DNA from: Fidelibacterota bacterium
GTDB taxonomy: Bacteria; Fidelibacterota; UBA2242; JAFGTP01
Direction: 5' to 3'
Assembly (NCBI GenBank): GCA_016934035.1
Contig: JAFGTP010000004.1
Span: 1 to 64,000, forward strand
DNA: 64,000 nucleotides
Of the stretch, positions 22,323 through 31,827 are shown piece after piece. Position numbers and translations under genes: made by a program. The notes beneath the pieces were generated by a model. It was not told where the DNA came from, made no database searches, and worked only from the letters and a program-made list of their open reading frames with translations. Positions within the stretch are counted from its first letter, which is position 1. Each line of letters starts with the position of its first letter.

Positions 22323-24239
22323 CTATTTTACGATTACACATTTTCCGACCTGTTTAAAATTTTTATCGGCTTTCAGGCCTTCGACAACAAAGTAATAAAT
22401 GCCGCTTCCGACAGCATGATTGTTTGTATTCAGCAGGTTCCAGCTGGCGATATTGTGCCCTTTTTCATCACGATGATGTTCGAACTTATTGACCAGAATT
22501 CCATTAATGGTAAAAATCTGAACACGACAGTCAGCCGGCAGGTTCATAAAAGCAATTCTTCGGTCGATTTCATACCAGTCATCACGGAGCTCCTGGGTGG
22601 GATATTCCCAGGCCGGACTGGCTGAATAATCAACGTCGGCACGATAAGGATTAGGCACCACAAAGACTTCATTATCACCGGATTCTTCCGGTTTTGGTCC
22701 GGGCATGGTGTTTTTTACCATAAAAGACTTCGGTGATTCCAGGGGCCCGATACCTGATGAATCATCTCGAATATCAATAGCGGTTACAGTATAGTAATAC
22801 ATGAGACCGTTTTTCAATCCGCGGTCGGTGTGTGAAAATTTCAATCCGGTATCATAGCCATAGCCATTGGTGGAATCATACTGAGCGATCAGATTCCACG
22901 GACCGTATTTGCCTTTTTCACTTCGATAGACTTTGAAGCCGTCGAAATCATTGATAATGCCATCATTACGGGAGTTATCAACCGATTCCACAGGATTATA
23001 ACCTTCGTAATAATCTTTCCATGACCAGTCAATTTTTACACCATTGTTAATGGCTTCTACTTCAAATTGGGGCGGATTTGGGGAACGTGGAACTGAGAAT
23101 CCGGCACTGTAAAGGTTTTGTGCAGCTTTCATATTTTCCCGTAGCTTTTCGATACCCAAACCACCGACCAAAGCCGCTGTAAACCGTAAGGTGTCGCCGG
23201 AAGCCAGTTCCGGAATCGGTCCATTGGCATAGAGGCCGCGCATACTTCCGGTATTGTCCGGTCCGTAGGTTCGATCAATTTCATTTTTTGATATCTGAAA
23301 GTAATAATCTTCGTTGAAATGCGGATCATTGGGGCCATCGACCCAACTCCAAAAACGAGTATTCAGTCCTTCGATAGGATTCGGAACACCGGGTTTGGAG
23401 ACACCCAGGATTTTCCAGCCTGTTAATGCGCCACCGGGCAGGTCATCACCACCCGTGCCAACATGATCACCCTGGACCAGCAGGCGTCCCAATTCATCCC
23501 AGTAACTGATATCATCGGAGATTGTGACCCCTTTGCTGAAGTCACCACAATGGGGGTCCGCATAGACACCAAAATGGACATCTTTCCAGGCCGAGTCATG
23601 CTCATTGATCACAAAGTAATCCATAAAAATAATATTGGAATACCATTCATTGTCCCAGGCAAAAGAACGCTGAATGACATGGGCATTCATCGGTGTGTGT
23701 AATTTCATTGTTTCCGGTGCTTCCGGAAGGTTCTTCAATACTTTGTTGTCATAATACTGGCAAATCAGGTCATCATGGGAAATTGGGTAATACTCTTCCG
23801 AAAGTGTGCCGTCATTATTGAAGAAAGAAGTTACCAGGTTGGGATCAATATCCGGGTCTTGTTTTTCAAACATGCTCATTCGGTAAACAACATCACTGGC
23901 CCGAAAATCAGGATAAAATTCATGAATACTGCCACCGGGACTTCCCTGGGCATCGTAAGCCGCAGAAATACTGGCCAGTGTATCACCGCCCACTACAGCT
24001 GCCAGCCAGAAACCGCTCCAGGCCAGAAAGGTGTTGTTACTGGATTTCGGGTAAATGAGGGTGTAGGGAATACCGCCCACACCGACATAGCCGGCATCAT
24101 TACTTCCAATATTGCCAACGGCAAACTTAATATTATTGATATCATGGTATTGAAAATCACAATTTGGCGGCGGGAAAACTCTCTGCCCCGACAACTGTAC
24201 AGATAACAAAAAACTCAGCAGGATAACCATTTTTTTCAT
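22323..24239 (-). CDS. FN3/sorting-domain secreted protein, tandem paralogue 2
   Basis: This 638-residue protein has the same architecture as its downstream neighbour: signal peptide (1-18), a shared opening (FPPPNCDFQYHDINNIKFAVGN), a shared middle (AHVIQRSFAWDNEWY), an FN3-like domain and a VPNPYRAD C-terminus ending in KCVIVK. The two genes are 8 nt apart and probably arose by tandem duplication. Differences concentrate in the first third (for example PGGSIHEFYPD against PGGDYFEFAPQ). The TonB receptor gene ends 12 nt upstream, so all three are likely co-transcribed. No known domain is recognised in residues 20-400. A glycan-capture or surface-assembly role is inferred only from context. 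Confidence 0.75.
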   Translation of the reverse strand: MKKMVILLSFLLSVQLSGQRVFPPPNCDFQYHDINNIKFAVGNIGSNDAGYVGVGGIPYTLIYPKSSNNTFLAWSGFWLAAVVGGDTLASISAAYDAQGSPGGSIHEFYPDFRASDVVYRMSMFEKQDPDIDPNLVTSFFNNDGTLSEEYYPISHDDLICQYYDNKVLKNLPEAPETMKLHTPMNAHVIQRSFAWDNEWYSNIIFMDYFVINEHDSAWKDVHFGVYADPHCGDFSKGVTISDDISYWDELGRLLVQGDHVGTGGDDLPGGALTGWKILGVSKPGVPNPIEGLNTRFWSWVDGPNDPHFNEDYYFQISKNEIDRTYGPDNTGSMRGLYANGPIPELASGDTLRFTAALVGGLGIEKLRENMKAAQNLYSAGFSVPRSPNPPQFEVEAINNGVKIDWSWKDYYEGYNPVESVDNSRNDGIINDFDGFKVYRSEKGKYGPWNLIAQYDSTNGYGYDTGLKFSHTDRGLKNGLMYYYTVTAIDIRDDSSGIGPLESPKSFMVKNTMPGPKPEESGDNEVFVVPNPYRADVDYSASPAWEYPTQELRDDWYEIDRRIAFMNLPADCRVQIFTINGILVNKFEHHRDEKGHNIASWNLLNTNNHAVGSGIYYFVVEGLKADKNFKQVGKCVIVK

Positions 24240-24251
24240 CGATTTTCAGCC

Positions 24252-27002
24252 TTAATTAAAGTTAATTTTGATACCCAGGCGGACTAATCTGGCCCAACTA
24301 TAAGTATCAATTCCACGATAATAGAGCAGATCAGGGTACATGAGATACTGGTCACTGGTTCCGGATAAATCACCATAATCCAATACTTTTCCAGTGCGAT
24401 AATTATATCCTGAACCCAAATTGAGATTTCTGATGTTGAGCAGGTTCTTGGCTTCCACAAAAAATCTGAAACGAAATTTTCCCATTCTGAAGCCTTTTTG
24501 CAGGTCCGCATCAAGCGTGTAAATCCGGGGGCCCGTTTCGGTGTTGGTTTCAATGTAAATTTGGTTTGGAATGACAGGAGTATAGGGATATCCGGAATAA
24601 TAGGAGCCCAGCATATTCAGGGAGAAATCTTTCAGATAAGCCCCAAAAAGATTCAAGGGTTTTGTTTCAGGCACATGAAATGAAAAGGTAAAGTTGGCGA
24701 CATGATTGATATCATATCCAACTCTTTGCGCACGCACGGGTGGCGGTACGGTTTCACCTCTCTGATAGGCATCCAGTGCACTGAGGTCAAAGCCACGGGC
24801 CAGAGAAAAAGTATAATTTGCTGTCAGAGCAAAATAATTTGAGTATTCTTTTCGAAACTCGGTTTCAAAGCCACGGCTGGATCCAAACCCCGTATTCTGA
24901 TAAACCACGTTTATCGGTTCAGTCTCTGTCTGGCGCAGTCCGATTCCACCGGCATAATCTTTTCCAAAGATTTTAACACGCATCACATAATCTTTGATGA
25001 ATTCTGTTTCCACTCCCACTTCGTAACTGATGGATTTTCTCGGATCAAGGTCCGGATTTCCAATGGCACCATTCAGAAAAGGATCCAAATACATCTCCTG
25101 GAAACTGGGTTGCTGGGCAAAATACCCGTAATTAAAAAATACCTTGGTGTTGAGGTTAGCCGGAATCGACAATCCGAAGCGAGGTGAATAAGCAACTTTT
25201 ACACGATCAAACGCTTTGATGTCCGTGCCGGCAGCACGATTAAATGCTGCAATATACTCATCAGAATTGATGGTTTCGCCATGAATATAATAGTCAGCCC
25301 GCATACCCAGCAGCAGGTACATGCCGGCATAATCAATTCTGTCCTGAAAATACCAGCTGCCACGCTGGGGTGAATCATTGAAATACCAGCGCGTGCTGCC
25401 ATATCTGGGAAAATCACCGGGAAGCGAATCGCGGTCTGGATAGTAATTGTTATAGCCGGATATGCTCAGGTAGTTAATATTTTTATGCTGAAAATTGGCA
25501 CCAAATTCAAACTTATGGATCTTTGCGATATGCTTTACAAACTGAAAATCAAAGTCCCACACATCACTTCTTGAAGTGTTATATCCCTTGGTAACGCCAT
25601 AATCCATGAAGTGATCTTTATCCTCGTCCAGATCTTCTTCCGGCCCGATATAAGCCGGGTTCGTAAAGGACCAGAGGATATCCTCGTCACTGATTCCAAG
25701 AGAATCATAATAATGGATCAAGCCGGGAATTGTCCCCCATTTTGACCAAAGCTTATTTTCATCAAATCCCATTAATTTGAGATTATACCCCCACATATCC
25801 TGGGGATTTTTTAGTCCCATCAGTCCGCCGTAGCTGTCAACCCCCTGTTGTGATATGGTCAACCTGTAATAAGTGTTTTCCTGAAGGGAATGATTGAAAA
25901 TCATTGTATATTGACTGACCCTGCTGGTCCCGATGCCGACTCTGTCCGGAAGATCTTTCCAGGAGTAATTGTAGCCTTTGTCAAAGCTGTTTTGATATCG
26001 ATATTTGAGATTCAGTCTGATTTTTTTAGTAGGCTTGTAGTCGATAGCGGCCGAACCTTTGTAATTGGTGTGTTGATTATTTGGAATGGAAAAGAGCCCA
26101 AAATCTGTCTCGCCGTAATCACCTCCCATATGATGGTACCCGTCTTTCAGATCCGTGGACAGCGTTGTCGAAAAACTTCCGTCACCGGGCAGGAAATTCA
26201 AAGGCCCATTAATACCGAGATAAGTATAGGTGTATCCTTCATTTTTACCACTTGAAAATTGGTCGGTTTTGGTATGAAAATCCACATCGATATATTCTTT
26301 ACCGGATTTGGTGATAATATTGATAATAGCACTCTGAGCATTACCATAACGGGCATCAAAACCACCTTTGATGATTTCCACTTCCTTAATCTGGTTAATG
26401 TCAATATCCACAGCATTGACTCCGGTGATGGGATCATTGACCGGAACACCGTCTACAAGATAAAGCACTTCGTCGCTACGGCCACCTCGAACATGGATTG
26501 CGTCATCCACTTTGACGACACCGGCCTGCATGGCAAAAAGGTCTGTGGCTGAAGTCATAACAGGCATCCGTTCAATTTCTTCAGAACTGATCATCTGGGA
26601 ACTGTTGGCGGTTTTGACATCCACAGCCGGCCGGTCCGCAGTCACAATGACTTCCTGGCCACTGATGGCCTCCACTTCCATTTTAGCGTCGATTTTGGTC
26701 ATACGGTTACTGGAAACCTTGACTTCCCGTACAGTATATTTACTATAGCTGATAAATGTCACTGTCATGGTGTAAGTTCCACTGGGTACCTGGGTAATGA
26801 GATACATACCGTTTATATCAGAGGCAGACCCGAAGAATTCACTTTTATTATCATTGTTGACAATGACAACATTGGCCCCCATAAGCGGTTCACCCGTCCT
26901 GGCATCGGTTATCATTCCCTTGACGATTCCATCGGCAAAGCAAAGTTTGGTAATGATTAATATTGCAATGATTGTAATTTTCTTGATCATAATAAAATCC
27001 AT
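24252..27002 (-). CDS. TonB-dependent receptor with CarboxypepD_reg-like N-terminal domain
   Basis: This 916-residue outer-membrane receptor has a signal peptide (residues ~1-24), a CarboxypepD_reg-like beta-sandwich (25-110; GMITDARTGEPLMGANVVI), a plug domain (about 120-235; DAIHVRGGRSDEVLYLVDGVPV) and a 22-strand-type barrel ending in RLGIKINFN. It should import a substrate using TonB energy. Two ATGs (27002 and 26990) are possible starts and neither has a good RBS; the first lies 2 nt after the upstream stop. No SusD partner is adjacent. It is flanked by a lipoprotein gene and two FN3 surface-protein genes. The substrate is unknown, but the neighbouring glycosidases suggest an oligosaccharide. 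Confidence 0.9.
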   Translation of the reverse strand: MDFIMIKKITIIAILIITKLCFADGIVKGMITDARTGEPLMGANVVIVNNDNKSEFFGSASDINGMYLITQVPSGTYTMTVTFISYSKYTVREVKVSSNRMTKIDAKMEVEAISGQEVIVTADRPAVDVKTANSSQMISSEEIERMPVMTSATDLFAMQAGVVKVDDAIHVRGGRSDEVLYLVDGVPVNDPITGVNAVDIDINQIKEVEIIKGGFDARYGNAQSAIINIITKSGKEYIDVDFHTKTDQFSSGKNEGYTYTYLGINGPLNFLPGDGSFSTTLSTDLKDGYHHMGGDYGETDFGLFSIPNNQHTNYKGSAAIDYKPTKKIRLNLKYRYQNSFDKGYNYSWKDLPDRVGIGTSRVSQYTMIFNHSLQENTYYRLTISQQGVDSYGGLMGLKNPQDMWGYNLKLMGFDENKLWSKWGTIPGLIHYYDSLGISDEDILWSFTNPAYIGPEEDLDEDKDHFMDYGVTKGYNTSRSDVWDFDFQFVKHIAKIHKFEFGANFQHKNINYLSISGYNNYYPDRDSLPGDFPRYGSTRWYFNDSPQRGSWYFQDRIDYAGMYLLLGMRADYYIHGETINSDEYIAAFNRAAGTDIKAFDRVKVAYSPRFGLSIPANLNTKVFFNYGYFAQQPSFQEMYLDPFLNGAIGNPDLDPRKSISYEVGVETEFIKDYVMRVKIFGKDYAGGIGLRQTETEPINVVYQNTGFGSSRGFETEFRKEYSNYFALTANYTFSLARGFDLSALDAYQRGETVPPPVRAQRVGYDINHVANFTFSFHVPETKPLNLFGAYLKDFSLNMLGSYYSGYPYTPVIPNQIYIETNTETGPRIYTLDADLQKGFRMGKFRFRFFVEAKNLLNIRNLNLGSGYNYRTGKVLDYGDLSGTSDQYLMYPDLLYYRGIDTYSWARLVRLGIKINFN

Positions 27003-27004
27003 AT

Positions 27005-28489
27005 TTAGAAGGGTTTATCTTCTTCAAAATAGTCGATTGCTTTACGCAGAATAGCCTGGCCACCTTCTACTGTAAAAGGATAGAGCGGGAACCCGCAGAA
27101 TAGAATTCTGTAGGTATCATTATAATATCCGGATCCAACTGTACGTCCATTCCAATTCAGGGTCGTACTGTCAGTCGTGGCAAATTTGAAAACAGGTTCG
27201 GCAAAGTTGCCAAGGCCATTGATATAGGTGACGTCCGCAACACCTCCGATTGCCGCACTGATTTTTGAAATATCCACAGCGACAGAGTCAGAATCAAAAG
27301 TCACAGCCAGCATTTTATTGGGGACATCATCATAGTGGCTATTGATATGCAGGATTTCCTTTGCGAAATCACCGAAATATCGAAGTTCATCAACCACTTC
27401 GGGCCGTTCCAGATTGTCCAGAATTTCCCTGGAAGTGATCATGAGATTACCACCGGTTTCGACATACTGCCAAAGGACCGGGATGAATTCATTTAAATGT
27501 GAGGCCCGTGTATGTTCACAATGATAAAGCACATTTTTATATTTGGCAATCTCTTTTACAGGAACAACACCCTGGGCCGTATAATCCCACATTCCATAGC
27601 TGTTCGGAACCACACCGTCAAACACTTCAGTAAAAAACCCATCCTGTTTTGTATCAGAGACACCGAATCTGTCGTCATAAGTATCATCAATGACCAGCCA
27701 TTCCAGATCATCATGATCGGGCACATAAAAATAAACTTCAATCGATGCCGGAGTGTCATCGTCTTTATAAGCCGTGTTTCTTGCTTTGACATAAATTGTA
27801 TGGGGCCCTTCGAGTTCACCTTCAATCAAAGTCGGGTCAATAAAAAAAGCAGAATCTGCCACCGGACCCAGCCATTGACCATCATCTACTTTGTAGAGAT
27901 AATCCATGATTTCAGGCGGATTGGTGTAGAGGTTTGGATTGGGCTGGGAATCTGAAACCACCACTTTGATTCCCTGGTAAATATAGTCTGTAAAATCATT
28001 AACCAGCAATGTATCCCCCCAGGCCGGAAATTCAATACCCGTTTCCGGCGGAACACTCTGGCGGGTGTAGATAACCAAACTATCGCCAACAGGATCAATG
28101 TTCCCTTCTTTATCTTCCGCATAAATATGAATCCTTTGCCGATTCACAGTTTCCCTGGAAGGAAATACAATCAGTTCACGTTCATTTTCGGTATAAACCA
28201 TTTCCTGTTCAAAAACTTCTTTGGAATCCATGTACAGGGTTGCTATTTGATAATGGTATCCCTTGATAATACTGTTATCGGAAATACCGTTCCAACCGAT
28301 ATATTGCACAGATTCATATAACTGGTCGGGAGGTTCAGCAGCATTCGGACTGGGTATATTTAATACTTTCGTCTCCGGCGGGGCAATTGCATATTTCTTG
28401 CCGCTCATTTCAGGTTTTAACAATTCAGAACAACTGTAAACCATTATAAAAATAACAAACAATAGTAGTAATTTTTTATAACTCTTCAT
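27005..28489 (-). CDS. Lipoprotein with FN3-like N-terminus, function unknown
   Basis: This 494-residue protein has a lipobox (MVYSC, Cys ~20). The N-terminal part looks like an FN3/Ig-like strand pattern (YIGWNGISDNSIIKGYHYQI). The C-terminal ~230 residues look like an alpha/beta domain with glutamine-amidotransferase-like flavour (VLYHCEHTRASHLNEFIPVLWQYVETGGNLMI... and ILFCGFPLYPF), as in some uncharacterised surface lipoproteins. No active site is claimed. The start lies right after the previous gene's TAG, and the end lies 2 nt before the TonB receptor gene, so it is co-transcribed. Likely part of the surface module. Confidence 0.65.
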   Translation of the reverse strand: MKSYKKLLLLFVIFIMVYSCSELLKPEMSGKKYAIAPPETKVLNIPSPNAAEPPDQLYESVQYIGWNGISDNSIIKGYHYQIATLYMDSKEVFEQEMVYTENERELIVFPSRETVNRQRIHIYAEDKEGNIDPVGDSLVIYTRQSVPPETGIEFPAWGDTLLVNDFTDYIYQGIKVVVSDSQPNPNLYTNPPEIMDYLYKVDDGQWLGPVADSAFFIDPTLIEGELEGPHTIYVKARNTAYKDDDTPASIEVYFYVPDHDDLEWLVIDDTYDDRFGVSDTKQDGFFTEVFDGVVPNSYGMWDYTAQGVVPVKEIAKYKNVLYHCEHTRASHLNEFIPVLWQYVETGGNLMITSREILDNLERPEVVDELRYFGDFAKEILHINSHYDDVPNKMLAVTFDSDSVAVDISKISAAIGGVADVTYINGLGNFAEPVFKFATTDSTTLNWNGRTVGSGYYNDTYRILFCGFPLYPFTVEGGQAILRKAIDYFEEDKPF

Positions 28490-28491
28490 CT

Positions 28492-29103
28492 CTATTCCTG
28501 TTCAATTTGTAAATTGCCAATAGCTGTACTGTCATCACCCACCGTGCTGAAATAAAATTTATCACCCAGACGTCTGATTCCTTCATTGACATAATAGGTC
28601 AGATAAATATCGGTAATCTGGTTTTCGGCAATCGGAAATTCAGTCTCAATGCTCACCATGGTTTTGGCACCTTGGCCCTGATAGGTCAACGGGTATTTTT
28701 GGCCTCCGATTACAAAAGCAGTATCCAGTGGTGACATCTGAAATTGCAGTTTGGTGTACTCATAAGGTGGCACTGAACCGTGGGCGATTTTCACATATTC
28801 CTGTTTATTGTCCAGCAGATTGAAAATAACCGCCTTTGTTCTGTCCTGACGAAACTGGTCCGGTTCCTGATAAAAGTCCGTATAATTGGTATCATTGTAG
28901 AGGCGAAAATTGGTACAGATGACCTTCAGACTGTCATTTTCCTGAACGATGTTTTCAAAAGCGGTGCCTTCGCCCAGGTCATAGTTAAACCAAATTCTGA
29001 TTTCACCGGGTTTTGTTATTTCTTCCACTGTTGGGAATTCACAATCGGCCATCATCAGCCAACCCAAAATTGAAATTCCCAAAATTAGATATTTAGTTTT
29101 CAT
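28492..29103 (-). CDS. Small lipoprotein of the surface operon
   Basis: The ATG at 29103 gives 203 residues with a lipobox (MMADC). A GTG frame beginning at 29115 overlaps the upstream stop codon (TAGTG) and is an alternative. The rest is beta-rich with no recognised motif. It contains a KLQFQMSPLDTAF segment resembling calculations in DUF4382-like lipoproteins, but this is only an impression. Position between the phytase-like lipoprotein and the FN3 lipoprotein makes it a component of the same surface module. Function unknown. Confidence 0.6.
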   Translation of the reverse strand: MKTKYLILGISILGWLMMADCEFPTVEEITKPGEIRIWFNYDLGEGTAFENIVQENDSLKVICTNFRLYNDTNYTDFYQEPDQFRQDRTKAVIFNLLDNKQEYVKIAHGSVPPYEYTKLQFQMSPLDTAFVIGGQKYPLTYQGQGAKTMVSIETEFPIAENQITDIYLTYYVNEGIRRLGDKFYFSTVGDDSTAIGNLQIEQE

Positions 29104-29114
29104 TCCCGTATCCA

Positions 29115-30410
29115 CTATTTTATTTTAATTATTTTTATATTAACATCTTCTTTGATCACATCGTAAGTGCCGGCCTCAAGGTTCCCGTTTTCAATCCCAT
29201 AATCATGGCGTTCCAGAACGGCAATTTTATCATGACCAACCCTGGTTATACCTGCCACCGGTTTATCAAAATCACCGGAAATATCAATAATATCACGTTT
29301 TACAGCGAAGGACAATCCGGCTGAATCCAGTTCCTGGTAGGTCAATGTCTCCAGAGATTTTCCGAAAATACCTTCGGCCGTAGGCGTTGTCCAGATGGAA
29401 TCCGGCAAAATGACTTTTACCAGAAGATTGCGGACATTCCCACCCGATTTTCCATATTCATTGATAAAACAAGTGGTATCATCAATCATCACCAGTCCGC
29501 TGATACTGATTTCCTCTTCAGCAATACCATCATAATCGGCCGGCTCAACTTCATATAGTGCGCTCTTCTCCCAGCGCATTATATCCGTAGAATTAGGTTC
29601 CAGCCGCACAAAACGGCGTCGGTTTTTCATTAACTCCAGGGTATCGATGACATGAATATTGCCCACACTGTCAGTAGCTGTCGGATAATTCAACAGTTCC
29701 TTTTCAATGATTGCAACCAGCCGCCCCTGGCTGTCCATATCCAGGCCGGAAAATCCACCGTCACCTTCGCGCTTCATATAATATTTCCGTAAACCTTTGT
29801 AAGGGTCAAGACGCTGAACAATATTGGCAAAACCCCTTTGTTCGCCAAGTTCACCCCAGCGACCAGTCAATTGATAAAAGGAAGGTCCGTATTTGTCAGC
29901 AATCCAGAAAAAATTCCCATCGGCAGAATAGACAATACCGCCGGGATTGATTCCCCAATACTGCAGTTCAAGGGAGGAATTGACAATTTCAAATTCATTG
30001 GTTGTTGAAGGCAGGCCTGTCACCTTTTCCCCCCGCAATGTCAGAATCGGATTGCGCTCAACCACTTCAATCTTGTTTTTGTCATTCAATTTTATAAAAA
30101 CAATTTCCGGAGTAAAATCCGGTGCCAGAAAATTGATTTTTTCCAGAATGCCGCTGACGCTGTTGAGGACTGGTCCTCTATTGGTTACAAGGACATACTC
30201 TCTTCCTCCCATGTAAAAAATAGATGAAAAACCGCCTAATTTGAAATCAGACCCTTCCTGAAGCCCGGGCAGGTCACTCCACGACAATGTATAAGTCCCT
30301 TCAAAATCGGGTGTAGATATCAATGGATTACTACTTTCACACTGCATTAGCAGCAAGATTGAAAAGGAAATCAACAGGATGATCAATAACAGTTTTTTAT
30401 TTTGGTTCAT
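29115..30410 (-). CDS. Phytase-like (esterase-like activity) lipoprotein
   Basis: This 431-residue protein has a lipobox (LLMQC, near residue 24) and a beta-propeller-type sequence that resembles the Phytase-like/esterase-like family: an early GFSSIFYMG ... LVTNRGP segment and GFSGLDMDSQGRLVAIIEKE near the middle. A strong RBS (GGGAGG) precedes the ATG, and a good promoter lies at 30446-30474, so it opens the surface operon. In the family the catalytic role is poorly defined, so only the fold is assigned. Its last codons overlap the start region of the next gene. It may act on, or sense, phosphorylated or esterified glycans. Confidence 0.7.
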   Translation of the reverse strand: MNQNKKLLLIILLISFSILLLMQCESSNPLISTPDFEGTYTLSWSDLPGLQEGSDFKLGGFSSIFYMGGREYVLVTNRGPVLNSVSGILEKINFLAPDFTPEIVFIKLNDKNKIEVVERNPILTLRGEKVTGLPSTTNEFEIVNSSLELQYWGINPGGIVYSADGNFFWIADKYGPSFYQLTGRWGELGEQRGFANIVQRLDPYKGLRKYYMKREGDGGFSGLDMDSQGRLVAIIEKELLNYPTATDSVGNIHVIDTLELMKNRRRFVRLEPNSTDIMRWEKSALYEVEPADYDGIAEEEISISGLVMIDDTTCFINEYGKSGGNVRNLLVKVILPDSIWTTPTAEGIFGKSLETLTYQELDSAGLSFAVKRDIIDISGDFDKPVAGITRVGHDKIAVLERHDYGIENGNLEAGTYDVIKEDVNIKIIKIK

Positions 30411-30750
30411 ATTCCTCCCAAACTGGTGTGCTCTTAATCTTTTCTATATTAAAACAATATTTTTTTATCATCAACTATTTTTTAATTTTTTTTATAAATT
30501 AAACAAGAATTTATCAATATTTTAATTAATTGTCTTTAAAAACAAACTTAATCTCCTCTAAAAACAGACCCACTCTTCAGGTATTATCTTCTTGAAAATA
30601 CTCTGAGTTCTTTGAGGAAAAATCATTTTTTCAAGGAAAATTTGGCTAAATTTTCTATAAAAATATCTAATTTTTAAAAATTTTTAAATATTACATCAAC
30701 ACTTGACTGCCACCTAAAAAGGAAGATAGCGCCGATAAAAAAACCGGGGG
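30411..30750. other. AT-rich intergenic region between two minus-strand operons
   Basis: About 340 bases, very AT-rich, contain the promoter at 30446-30474. No gene was found. A GC-rich stretch with CCGG and a T7 run (reading the minus strand, just after the stop at 30751) could be a poor terminator of the upstream operon, but the stem is weak. Confidence 0.5.
30446..30474 (-). promoter_or_regulatory. Sigma70-like promoter of the surface operon
   Basis: On the minus strand TTGATG, a 17-nt spacer and TAATAT lie 35-65 nt before the ATG of the gene starting at 30410. Expected leader length is about 28 nt and contains the GGGAGG ribosome binding site. Motif match only. Confidence 0.55.
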
Positions 30751-31815
30751 CTAAATTTCCCAGGGGTATTTTATCGTCAATTTTGCATTATTTTTACAGG
30801 CTGACTCAGCGGCATAAATTCCCGGCAGCGTCATTTCCAGGGCCTCTTTAATTCCCACAGGAGACGGCCCTCCAATATAGATTGCATGGAAAAAGCTTTT
30901 TAATAGTTCGAAATTGGCACCACCATGATTTCCGATATCCAGGCGGCCCTGATTCTCAGGCATGGCCTCTCCCACTTCGAGATCCAAAAACTGTTTTTCA
31001 GCAGAATTATCAGTTGAATACCAATAGGTTTTGCCACTATTTTCGCCACTGTAATCCATGGTTCTTTCAAAATAACCTTTTGTACCAAACACACGGAAGC
31101 GATGTCCATGCACCGGGCAATGATTAATAAAAGAGACCAGCAGTTTCATCACCACACCCGAGGACGTTCGAAAAATTGCTGTCATGGCATCATGATGAAC
31201 AGGGTCATTGTAGACATGGCTACCGGTATCAAAACCTACAACCTCCCTGAAGGGCTCTTTCAAAATTTTCATCACCGGCCCCAGGGAATGGGTACAATAT
31301 CGAATACTTTCATAGCCTTCACGCCAGGGCGTTTCCCCAAAGAGTTCAGTCAAATCATGAATGTATTCCGATTCGATACAATAGGGTTTTCCCAATTTTC
31401 CCCGTTTGTACAATTCCTCCAGTTTTTGAACATATCCAAAAAAATTGGTGGTACTTTGCAGCATAAAAATACGCTTTGTTTTACCGGCTGCCTGCCAAAG
31501 TCTTTGGGCTTCCTGAATATCATTAACGGCCGGAACATCACACAATACATGGATCCCTTTTTCAATTGCCCGGATGCTGAATTCCCCATGCATTGGAGCC
31601 GGCGTCTCTACCAGCAGGGCCTCCATTTCCGAAACCCTTAACATTGCCTCAAAATCAGAATACAGGATTGCAGAGGGAACTAAATTTCCGGCTTCCTTCA
31701 AAGCCTTTTGCCTGTTATCACAGATTGCAACTATTTCCTCGGAGGGAAAATGGCAATTGATTAATTTTGCCATTTTGATCCCTCTGATTCCAAATCCTAT
31801 TATTCCAATTTTCAT
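30751..31815 (-). CDS. Gfo/Idh/MocA-family oxidoreductase
   Basis: This 354-residue NAD(P)-dependent sugar oxidoreductase has the Rossmann start GIIGFGIRGIKMA and the family segment LVETPAPMHGEFSIRAIEKGIHVLCDVPA. The dehydrogenase-like C-terminal half contains the EYIHDL and CTHSLGPVMKIL segments. It has no signal peptide, so it is cytoplasmic. It lies 12 nt after the GH109 gene, which belongs to the same superfamily. It probably oxidises or reduces a sugar derived from the same glycan. The substrate cannot be read from sequence. Confidence 0.85.
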   Translation of the reverse strand: MKIGIIGFGIRGIKMAKLINCHFPSEEIVAICDNRQKALKEAGNLVPSAILYSDFEAMLRVSEMEALLVETPAPMHGEFSIRAIEKGIHVLCDVPAVNDIQEAQRLWQAAGKTKRIFMLQSTTNFFGYVQKLEELYKRGKLGKPYCIESEYIHDLTELFGETPWREGYESIRYCTHSLGPVMKILKEPFREVVGFDTGSHVYNDPVHHDAMTAIFRTSSGVVMKLLVSFINHCPVHGHRFRVFGTKGYFERTMDYSGENSGKTYWYSTDNSAEKQFLDLEVGEAMPENQGRLDIGNHGGANFELLKSFFHAIYIGGPSPVGIKEALEMTLPGIYAAESACKNNAKLTIKYPWEI

Positions 31816-31827
31816 AAACTTATAATC

